A DNA stretch of 64,000 nt from NCBI RefSeq assembly GCF_000276805.1, contig NZ_AKXQ01000006.1:62001-126000 (forward strand). The letters are read 5' to 3'. The DNA comes from Moritella dasanensis ArB 0140. GTDB lineage: Bacteria > Pseudomonadota > Gammaproteobacteria > Enterobacterales > Moritellaceae. The stretch's first letter is position 1, and every line of letters starts with the position of its first letter. Below, in pieces: positions 57,163 to 64,000 of this stretch. Both the position numbers and the translations under genes were made by a program. The notes below the pieces were generated by a model. It was not told the DNA's origin and made no database searches. It saw only the letters and a list, made by a program, of their open reading frames with translations.

Positions 57163-59321
57163 GACATCTCTTTATTCTTATCCGTATATTTCGCTTTAAT
57201 ATCACTAATTTCAGCAAGTGATGTGATAAATGTATTAACCAAGCTTGGTTGAAAATGCTTGCCCGATTCGCTGCAAATTAAGGTTACAGCGTCCTCTTGT
57301 GTCCAAGCTTTCTTATAAGCTCGGTCAGACGTGAGCGCATCAAACACATCGGCAATGGCAATAATCCGAGCAGAAATAGGAATGTCTTCACCTTGAATAC
57401 CATAAGGATAACCAGTACCATCCCATTTTTCGTGGTGCGCAATAGCAATATCATGCGCCATTCGCAGTAACTCGTTGTCTTGGCTACCAATAATACGTGC
57501 ACCAAACTCAGGATGCTGACGCATGATCACCCATTCATCCGGTGTTAACCTCCCCGGTTTTTGCAAAATATGGTCGGGGACACCAATTTTTCCAATATCG
57601 TGCATAGGTGCAGCATTGAACAACAGTTCAACCCAAACAGGCTCACAACCATGATTGGTGGCGATAATTTTGGAGTAATAGCTCATTCGGACAATATGCA
57701 TAGCCGTTTCATTATCTTTAAACTCTGCAGCATGACCAAGCCGTTTGATAATACCGTGGTTAGATTTGATCAGTTTATCGTTGGCATTCTTACCTAATAA
57801 TAAGGTATAGATAGTGCTGAAAATGGTAAAGGTACTCATCACCACCAAAATCAAGATGATGCCTTTTTGGAATTCGTAGAAGCTATCAAGTACTTCAGAG
57901 CTGCACATTTTGGAGACTAAAATGACATTAAGTTCATCATGCCAACTGGTCAGCACATAAGATTCTTGGCCACGATAATCATCAAATAGCTCTAAATAGT
58001 TTTCATTTTGATCTGAGTAATGCACAGAGGTAATCGCTGACTGCATATAGCCACAATTCATCATACTGTCTTGAGGATATCGACATTTAGACACAATATA
58101 GCCGTCGCTATTGGTCGCAATCAGTTCACCAGAGGTGGCAAAATCATATTGGGACATATCAGCATAAATAAACGGTAGTTTCGGTATTTCACTAAAAAAC
58201 ACACCGGACACGTTACCCGCAGCATCCTTTATTGGATAACTAAAATAGAGGTCTGCATAGTATTGAGAAGCGGGGTTATTGTCAGCTTTCTTCGGTGGCA
58301 AGAATTCAGCATGCCCGCTTAATGCCGCAATAAAGGCACTATTAATGGTCTTGGTTATATCATCGGCAGCGATTGAATTTCCCTGCCTTGCGACAATATC
58401 ACCATCAACATTCATGATAATAAAAGAGAGATCATAACTAATACCAAAGTGACGGAAGCGATTAATAATATTCAATAAGTCATCATTAGCCTGTCTATCA
58501 CTGACTGCATTATTACTCTGATTCTTGTCCAGTAATGCTTGATAAACACCTTGGAACTCTACCGTTTCCGTCATCTGGTTATAAATCGATTCTAGTATTC
58601 CTTTGGTTTTTTGCATGTCACGATTAAAGTCTGCGATGTTTTTGTTTAAATACAATTCAACACGGCTTTCAATGATGGATCTATTCTTTTCAATAATAAA
58701 GTAACCTCCGAACACCGTCATCGCAATAAAAACAGACATGCATGACATAATGACGTAGATAAATTTTTTAGAACCAAACTGCACCTTTCGCGAGCTAGAA
58801 ACACTCAATTTTAATAGTGCATAAAACATCAAATTAAGAAAAATAAGCACCAGTAAAAAGAACACAATAATAAAGCTAGTATTCTGATGATACCGATTAT
58901 TGGATGATAATAATTTAGGCTTTAATTCAACACTCACCGAACCAATCAATTGACCATCATAAACAATCGGTAATAAATGTCTTTTCATATATCCCGTCGA
59001 TAAACCATTAAACGCTGTCGTTTTCGTTTTACCGTTCAGTGAATAACTGAACACGACGCCTTTGCTCACATCATCAATAATCGTCACATTCATAATATCT
59101 TTACGGTTATTTATCATGACATTCATGATTACATCAAGTTGCCTATAATCCATGTTATAAACTAATGCTGCGCTAATTAATGATATCTCTTCTGCGACTT
59201 CAAATTCCGTTGTTAACGGTTTATCATCGGATGTTGAATTAATAAAGAACATCACCATTGCGCCAATCAAAAATAATACAAAAATAATAACAAAATTCAG
59301 TTTGTTCAATCTATTAATCAC
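57144..59321 (-). CDS. Membrane HD-GYP c-di-GMP phosphodiesterase with periplasmic sensor domains
   Basis: 725 residues. Helix about 10-27, a small periplasmic domain to about 140, a helix pair (about 145-170 and 185-215), and a second large periplasmic, CACHE-like domain (about 215-490; YFSYPIKDAAGNVSGVFFSEI). A helix at about 495 follows, then the cytoplasmic HD-GYP domain, with HD at 574-575 in APMHDIGKIGVPD and GYP at 637-639 in HHEKWDGTGYP. It should hydrolyse c-di-GMP. The start codon is GTG at 59321, overlapping the upstream stop (GTGATTAA), with AGAGG upstream. Coupled to the solute-binding protein gene. Confidence 0.92.
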   Translation of the reverse strand: MINRLNKLNFVIIFVLFLIGAMVMFFINSTSDDKPLTTEFEVAEEISLISAALVYNMDYRQLDVIMNVMINNRKDIMNVTIIDDVSKGVVFSYSLNGKTKTTAFNGLSTGYMKRHLLPIVYDGQLIGSVSVELKPKLLSSNNRYHQNTSFIIVFFLLVLIFLNLMFYALLKLSVSSSRKVQFGSKKFIYVIMSCMSVFIAMTVFGGYFIIEKNRSIIESRVELYLNKNIADFNRDMQKTKGILESIYNQMTETVEFQGVYQALLDKNQSNNAVSDRQANDDLLNIINRFRHFGISYDLSFIIMNVDGDIVARQGNSIAADDITKTINSAFIAALSGHAEFLPPKKADNNPASQYYADLYFSYPIKDAAGNVSGVFFSEIPKLPFIYADMSQYDFATSGELIATNSDGYIVSKCRYPQDSMMNCGYMQSAITSVHYSDQNENYLELFDDYRGQESYVLTSWHDELNVILVSKMCSSEVLDSFYEFQKGIILILVVMSTFTIFSTIYTLLLGKNANDKLIKSNHGIIKRLGHAAEFKDNETAMHIVRMSYYSKIIATNHGCEPVWVELLFNAAPMHDIGKIGVPDHILQKPGRLTPDEWVIMRQHPEFGARIIGSQDNELLRMAHDIAIAHHEKWDGTGYPYGIQGEDIPISARIIAIADVFDALTSDRAYKKAWTQEDAVTLICSESGKHFQPSLVNTFITSLAEISDIKAKYTDKNKEMSCRIVK

Positions 59322-60069
59322 GTACGCCTCTGTATTTAGATATTATTTCTTCAATTTTACCGTTATATAACATTGTTTCGATTGCGTTATTAACCTGCGG
59401 TAGTAGTTCTGAATACTGCTCTGTAAAACGTATCTTAAGATCAAAAACGGCCACGCTATCTGTCGCCATTAATCCCAGTCGGCTTAAATGTGGTTTAACC
59501 ACATCCTTAGGAAATACAGCAAAGTCGCAACGCTTGTTTTTGATCATCTGTAGCAACTGAATTTCGGTTAATACTTGCTGGGGTTTAATGTGCTGGTCTT
59601 TTAGTTTATCTTTCGATAAATCTAAATCAAAAAAACCAAGGATTGAACAAGGTGTTAATGACGCGAGCACATCTTTAGTGACTGGTATCTTGATGTTCTT
59701 GGGATTGTAAACAGCTACTTCTGAAGACGTTAAAATAGTGGTGCTATAAACGCTCTGCTTTAATTCAATCTCCTCAGTTCGCCACTCTTTGGCGATTCCA
59801 GGTTCCACATCAATACGATAATGGTTCATCAAATGTCGAATCCGTGCTTGAGGAAGAAATCGATAACGAAATTTAACTCCGACTTCTCTCCCTATTTCAT
59901 CCAAAATATCAATGTATAAACCTGTCGCTAGTGCTGTCTCTGTAGGTAATGTGAAATACGGTGGACGCCCTTGATCCATTAAACCAACATCCAACACTTT
60001 ATTTTGTACACTCAATACCTTAAAAGGAAACATTAAACAAATAAGGGCCACACCTAAAAAATGTCTCAT
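59314..60069 (-). CDS. Periplasmic solute-binding protein (SBP_bac_3-like), c-di-GMP operon
   Basis: About 251 residues from MRHFLGVALICLMFPFKVLS, a signal peptide. The mature part resembles amino-acid-type binding proteins: DVGLMDQGRPPYFTLPT, GLYIDILDEIGREVGVKFRYRFLPQARI and the C-terminal YNGKIEEIISKYRG. No transporter is adjacent; the next gene is a sensor-type HD-GYP enzyme with an 8-base overlap, so it probably presents a ligand to that receptor. The ATG at 60069 is chosen over 60099 because it gives a clean signal peptide; neither has a strong ribosome site. Confidence 0.8.
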   Translation of the reverse strand: MRHFLGVALICLMFPFKVLSVQNKVLDVGLMDQGRPPYFTLPTETALATGLYIDILDEIGREVGVKFRYRFLPQARIRHLMNHYRIDVEPGIAKEWRTEEIELKQSVYSTTILTSSEVAVYNPKNIKIPVTKDVLASLTPCSILGFFDLDLSKDKLKDQHIKPQQVLTEIQLLQMIKNKRCDFAVFPKDVVKPHLSRLGLMATDSVAVFDLKIRFTEQYSELLPQVNNAIETMLYNGKIEEIISKYRGVRD

Positions 60070-60110
60070 ATTAATCTCGTTTCCAACCATACTCTTCATA
60101 CTTGCTAATA

Positions 60111-60842
60111 TTATGCTGACGCAGTCAGTTCACACATGATCGTGTTTAACGAAATTCGAGGATCTCGAATACTTAAATCTACATTATCCAATATTCCACA
60201 TAACCCTTTAAAATCGGTAATGTAAACACTGCTCCTTTCCAATTCGATATAACCCAAACTTTCTAACTGTTTCAACGCTTCATTGACTCTTTGCCGTGCA
60301 ATGCCAAGAATCATACTTGTCGTCTGCTGTGAAATTGCGATTTTAGGAAATACCCCTTTTATTTGTCTTTGTTGCATGGCTAATTCAATCAGTAAGCAAC
60401 TAATTTTTATTAATTTATTCTCAGATGAAAGTAACTGTGATTGTCGCCATTTCTGCTGTGACCCATTTACTACGTGATACAACCATTTCACCACTTCTAG
60501 GTCATTTTCCATCAAACGATTTAATTGGTTACTCGGAAAAAACACTAAATTAAGCGGCTCGACTTCTGATAAGGAAAACGACAACAAATTATTTTTCACT
60601 GATTGACAATCACCAAACCATTCTTGCTTTCCCATTACCATATGGTTGACTGTTTTTAAATTTTTAGCTTGCATGCAAATAGCAGCCGTGCCTTGATATA
60701 TATAACAAACGCCATCAGAAAAAATCTGGCGTTCATCCGTAAATTCTGTTTTACATTGTGCTATTTCAATGAGTTTACGCTTGGTATTATTTGATAATGT
60801 AGTTGGCCAAATTATATGTTTGGCAATCTCCAGCTGGATCAA
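60111..60842 (-). CDS. Crp/Fnr-family transcriptional regulator
   Basis: 243 residues. An N-terminal cyclic-nucleotide-binding-like beta barrel (about 15-130), a dimer helix, and a helix-turn-helix ISQQTTSMILGIARQRVNEALKQLE near residue 170, typical of the family; a C-terminal extension follows. It lacks the Cys cluster of Fnr. The start codon is TTG at 60842, with AAGG 9 bases upstream; no in-frame ATG fits. First gene of the operon with the solute-binding, HD-GYP, SUOX-fold and GGDEF genes. Likely regulates them; the ligand could be c-di-GMP or cAMP, which is inference. Confidence 0.85.
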   Translation of the reverse strand: MIQLEIAKHIIWPTTLSNNTKRKLIEIAQCKTEFTDERQIFSDGVCYIYQGTAAICMQAKNLKTVNHMVMGKQEWFGDCQSVKNNLLSFSLSEVEPLNLVFFPSNQLNRLMENDLEVVKWLYHVVNGSQQKWRQSQLLSSENKLIKISCLLIELAMQQRQIKGVFPKIAISQQTTSMILGIARQRVNEALKQLESLGYIELERSSVYITDFKGLCGILDNVDLSIRDPRISLNTIMCELTASA

Positions 60843-61148
60843 TGTATGTAGCCTTAATTGGGTATTATTACCTCAGACTGCTGCAGCCTCTGCCTAAGAT
60901 AAATGAATAATGCCCTGATGATAAAAATTTGTATAACACTAACATTGAACACCACGCCTTTCTGTCCGGTTCCGGACACATGGTTTCGACTTTAATCGCA
61001 TATATTTAATTTTTAATCCGCTTATGCAGGGGTAATTTTTAGACATAGTAGATGTGAAAAAGGAGGCTAAAAACCGTCTTGTTTATTTAGGGATAGAGAG
61101 TGATTGAGTTTTATGTTGTGCGATGTAGTAGCATGTAGCGCGGTATGA
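60843..61148. other. Upstream region of the Crp/Fnr-type gene
   Basis: 306 bases without a gene. It contains the inverted repeat at 60963-60978. No convincing terminator for the DUF1501 gene ending at 61149 was found. Confidence 0.5.
60963..60978. promoter_or_regulatory. Inverted repeat, candidate operator for the Crp/Fnr-type regulator
   Basis: TGTCCGG-TT-CCGGACA: perfect 7-base arms with a 2-base spacer, G+C-rich in otherwise A+T-rich DNA, 121 bases upstream of the TTG start at 60842. The geometry does not match the CRP/FNR N6/N4 spacing, so another regulator could bind here. Confidence 0.45.
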
Positions 61149-62633
61149 TTAAACGTTTTTAAAGAGTGGCAACGCCCCCCCGGGAAAATTAATTAGATTA
61201 GGAAACAGTGTATTAACTTCACTTTTAGAGGCTCCAAACCACGCAGCTAAACTGGCATTGGTCTGAGTTAGTGAAGTGGTAGGTAATAAACGGCCACTGC
61301 GGTAATCATCAACGCCACCGCGTAACATGCTTGGCCACTGACCATATAATCCCCCCTGCACTGCGCCGCCTACAACTAATTGATGTGAACCCCAACCGTG
61401 ATCGGTGCCATTACCATTGCTGGTTAAAGTACGACCAAAATCGGACGCAGTAAAGGTGGTCACTTGCTTGGTTAAAGAAAAAGACGCTAACGCTTGCTGA
61501 AAACTGGTTATTGCACGGCTTAACTCAGCCAGTAATAACGGCTGCTTATCTATCTGCCCTGCATGAGTATCGAAACCGCCTAGCTCGACCATAAATACTT
61601 GTCGCTGCATACCTAAACTTTCGCGTAAAAAGATTGTTTGCGCCACTGCCGCTAATTGTCGCGACAACTTGCCATCATCAAACATGGCTTCAATCTCTGC
61701 TAGCGCTTTACCGTGCTTGGTCCAAAGCTGCGTTAAAACTGCAGCGAGATCTTGCGCCGAGGTTAACTTGCCGCGCATTAAACGTAATAACACATCATCA
61801 CTTGGCAAGGACTGTAACGCTTGTACGGTTGCCGTTCTAGCTTGCTGCCTTTTATTGCCTTGCTCACCCAGACCGATAATTTTACCCGGTTTGCCAGGCG
61901 CTAATACCGCGCCCATAGTTTGCTGGCCACGTAACCATTGATTACTACCTCGGAAAGAAATACCCATGGGTAATACAGCCTTCGGCTTACCTTGTCTCAA
62001 GCCATGTTTAAAACGCGGTAATTCATTCATATGTCCAGCCCAGCCCGTCGTCACATTGTTATCAGCGATACCGGAATAAACTGCTTTACGTTGTTGGTTA
62101 TGGGCAAATAAAAATGCGGGTTTACTTTTCTGACTTTGCTTAAATTCTTCGAGGCTACCCGGTTCAATCAATACACCAGTATTGGCGATAACAGCGACTT
62201 GCTGGTCTCGACTTAACGCTTGTAACCCTGTCATACCAGGATGGAAAGTAAGCGCGTGCTGTTCACCATTAACATCACGTAACATGATAGGTAATAGCTG
62301 TTTACTGTAACGTTCATCTCCTTTATTGGCCAAGTACTGCGGTTGACTGACATAATTTGGTACCGCCAAGGTTTGACGGGTGTCCATATAATTTTGATAT
62401 TCTGGATGTGACGTATCAGGAAAAACCATGTTAAACGCATCATTACCGCCATTAAGCATGATACAAACCAGTCCTTTATAATCGCTTGCAGCTTGCTGTT
62501 TATCGGCAATCGTTTGCAATGCTTGCTGTTTATCGGCAATCGTTTGCAATGCTTGCAATGGATTAGATTGCAGTAATGCAGTTGATGCGCCGAGTAATCC
62601 AAATGCCTTAAGTATTTCCCTGCGTAAAATCAT
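61149..62633 (-). CDS. DUF1501-domain protein (Tat-exported)
   Basis: 494 residues. The N-terminus MILRREILKAFGLLGASTAL carries a twin-arginine motif (RREILK), so export folded via Tat is likely. The rest is a DUF1501 domain (sulfatase/phosphatase-like fold): GLVCIMLNGGNDAFNMV, FGRTLTSNGNGTDHGWGSHQLVVGGAV-type text and GGFDTHAGQ. A perfect 30-base tandem repeat doubles LQTIADKQQA just after the signal. AGGA precedes the ATG. The DUF1800 gene lies 11 bases upstream, the usual partner. Function unknown; the pair is common in marine bacteria. Confidence 0.88.
   Translation of the reverse strand: MILRREILKAFGLLGASTALLQSNPLQALQTIADKQQALQTIADKQQAASDYKGLVCIMLNGGNDAFNMVFPDTSHPEYQNYMDTRQTLAVPNYVSQPQYLANKGDERYSKQLLPIMLRDVNGEQHALTFHPGMTGLQALSRDQQVAVIANTGVLIEPGSLEEFKQSQKSKPAFLFAHNQQRKAVYSGIADNNVTTGWAGHMNELPRFKHGLRQGKPKAVLPMGISFRGSNQWLRGQQTMGAVLAPGKPGKIIGLGEQGNKRQQARTATVQALQSLPSDDVLLRLMRGKLTSAQDLAAVLTQLWTKHGKALAEIEAMFDDGKLSRQLAAVAQTIFLRESLGMQRQVFMVELGGFDTHAGQIDKQPLLLAELSRAITSFQQALASFSLTKQVTTFTASDFGRTLTSNGNGTDHGWGSHQLVVGGAVQGGLYGQWPSMLRGGVDDYRSGRLLPTTSLTQTNASLAAWFGASKSEVNTLFPNLINFPGGALPLFKNV
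62491..62550. repeat. Perfect 30-base tandem duplication in the DUF1501 gene
   Basis: Two identical 30-base units, 62491-62520 and 62521-62550, in frame, adding ten residues after the Tat signal peptide. A partial third unit (GCTTGC) follows. It looks like a recent slippage event and would lengthen the linker before the DUF1501 domain. Confidence 0.95.
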
Positions 62634-62644
62634 GGTGATAAATC

Positions 62645-64000
62645 CTAAGGTTGCACGGCGTAATCAGCAGAGCTGACAATTAAGTAAATGGCTTCTTTCA
62701 ACTGCCTTTTCTGACCTTTAATATTAATTAAATGTGACTGTAATTGCGCTTTGAATGCAGGGGTCATTTTTCCTGCCAGTAATAGTTGATCAAGGTAATC
62801 CAGCATATCCACGCTGTTATCAGCAAGCGCTAATGGCTCAGTAAGGTCCAAATCAAAATTCGCTTTGTTTGACATGGTTTGTTTAAACATTAACGATAGC
62901 TGCTTGATAATAAGAGGATCAACCATAATCTGTGATTCTGGCGACACAGTGGTCATTTGTTGGTTAGCAGGCAATGTACTCGATGAGCCATCATTGGCTT
63001 TTAAATCAGGTTGGTAGTTCGCTTGAAAGTCTGGCTGATAAAAATTAAATACCGAGTCCGAACGCATGGCTCCCTGACCAAACGTCCCGTTCAGCTGACG
63101 TAATTGATAATGTTCTGATTTTGGCGTGGCTGAAAATGCACGTAAAAAACCAACGTAATTTAACAGCGGTTCTTTTAATTTTAAAGCCGATTCAGTAACC
63201 GCACCTTGGGCTTCATCATCCAATAAAATAGCTTGGACTACCGCGCCTAAATCACCACGTTCACCGACACCATTATCATTAAAGATCATTGCGATGCGTT
63301 TAATATAATCAGGCGATGGGTTTGATGACACCAAGCGTTGGATCAGTTGACGACTAATAAAAGGGCCAACATTGGGGTGGTTAAATAATAAATCTAAACT
63401 CGCAGATAATTCTTTGTCCGCTTTCATTCCGGCTTTGATCGATTGACCGAATAATTGTTTTTCCTGGTAATCATGTTGCTTTGGTGACAATTCCATAAAG
63501 GTATCGTAACGACCACTACGGCGATTACCATAACGTTTGTTTGCAACCAGATCCCACCCGGTAAATACCCGCGCTAAGTTTTCAACATCATCTTGTTGAT
63601 AGCTCGGGATCTTATTGCCCTGCTTATCTAACATAGCTTGTCCGCTGATATCTAATTGATACAAACCAATACTGAATAACTGCATCACTTCACGGGCGTA
63701 GTTTTCATCGGGGAAGGTGTTCTTGTTTAGATTTTCTTTGCGATTGCCTTGCATCGAAAGATAAACGCCCATCGCGGGAGACAAGGTGACATCTTGCAAT
63801 AAATCACGATAATTACCAAAGCTGTGTTTGACTAATAAATCGTAATACCAGGCCAACCCATCGCCATATTTTGCCAATGGCGGTTCTTGGCTTGATACCA
63901 CGAATATCTGCGATAAGGCAAATGCGACGCGTTGACGCAATTGATCTTGCGCCGTTAAGGCATGTTCTAACCAAACTGATTCTTGCGCTTTTAAACAGGC
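62645..64000 (-). CDS. DUF1800-domain protein (partial, N-terminus off window)
   Basis: At least 451 residues; the frame is open to base 64000, so the start lies outside. DUF1800 blocks are present: QDQLRQRVAFALSQIFVVS, LLQDVTLSPAMGVYLSMQGN, NYAREVMQLFSIGLYQLD and FTGWDL, with HPNVGPFISRQLIQRLV in the middle. Family members are usually exported and encoded beside a DUF1501 gene, as here (11 bases apart). Function unknown. The TTG at 63940 lies inside the conserved region, so it is not the true start. Confidence 0.88.
   Translation of the reverse strand, partial: ACLKAQESVWLEHALTAQDQLRQRVAFALSQIFVVSSQEPPLAKYGDGLAWYYDLLVKHSFGNYRDLLQDVTLSPAMGVYLSMQGNRKENLNKNTFPDENYAREVMQLFSIGLYQLDISGQAMLDKQGNKIPSYQQDDVENLARVFTGWDLVANKRYGNRRSGRYDTFMELSPKQHDYQEKQLFGQSIKAGMKADKELSASLDLLFNHPNVGPFISRQLIQRLVSSNPSPDYIKRIAMIFNDNGVGERGDLGAVVQAILLDDEAQGAVTESALKLKEPLLNYVGFLRAFSATPKSEHYQLRQLNGTFGQGAMRSDSVFNFYQPDFQANYQPDLKANDGSSSTLPANQQMTTVSPESQIMVDPLIIKQLSLMFKQTMSNKANFDLDLTEPLALADNSVDMLDYLDQLLLAGKMTPAFKAQLQSHLINIKGQKRQLKEAIYLIVSSADYAVQP

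Overview
The window reads as chromosomal DNA of a marine, probably cold-adapted gammaproteobacterium. My best guess is Moritella or a near relative (Psychromonas, Shewanella and Vibrio are the alternatives). The grounds are an A+T-leaning base composition, E. coli-like Mal, YpdAB/YhjX, YfcL and EpmC proteins, BCCT osmolyte carriers, a lipase with its own foldase, and a c-di-GMP operon. I see no tRNA, rRNA, CRISPR array or complete insertion sequence. The genus is inference.

Region 1 (1-5078) holds the maltose/maltodextrin ABC importer: malE, malF and malG (malG cut by the window edge) on the minus strand, divergent from malK. Region 2 (5229-13718) is signalling and efflux: a LysR regulator divergent from a PACE efflux protein, a PhnD-type binding protein paired with a hybrid histidine kinase, and a YpdB/YhjX/YpdA-type pyruvate-sensing set. 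Region 3 (14041-27582) is alpha-glucan breakdown: a GH133-type debranching enzyme, lamB-malM-GH13 amylase, a GH13 oligo-1,6-glucosidase with a divergent LysR regulator, and an exported GH31 alpha-glucosidase. MalT-like boxes, a CRP-like site upstream of lamB and twin LysR-type operators are visible. Together these genes would take up dextrins through LamB and MalEFGK and hydrolyse them on both sides of the inner membrane.

Region 4 (28050-33672) has a GEVED/LruC-domain exported protein, a lipoprotein, a BaeSR-like two-component system and a six-EF-hand periplasmic protein. Region 5 (33895-41676) has the GlgX glycogen debranching enzyme, a lipase and foldase, and the epmC / NAD-kinase-like / yfcL cluster. 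Region 6 (41872-47158) has a sulfur-amino-acid set (YheO/DauR-like regulator, DAACS symporter, MetC-like lyase, RidA), a haemolysin-III-family protein and a globin.

Region 7 (47317-51284) has assimilatory nitrate reductase NasA, preceded by a good sigma-54 promoter and an NtrC-like enhancer, then a LysE-type exporter and an ABM-domain protein. Region 8 (51493-55220) is a tandem duplication of a BCCT carrier in which each copy keeps the same leader and the same terminator hairpin, but a substrate-pathway motif differs. Region 9 (55548-60842) is a five-gene operon: Crp/Fnr-type regulator, solute-binding protein, HD-GYP phosphodiesterase, a cysteine-free sulfite-oxidase-fold protein and a GGDEF cyclase. 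Region 10 (61149-64000) is a DUF1501/DUF1800 pair, cut by the window edge.

The best leads for something undescribed are the c-di-GMP operon with its cofactor-less Moco-fold subunit, the diverged BCCT tandem, and the 48-residue secreted peptide at 17099. All functional statements come from reading the sequence and recalling families; no search was run.
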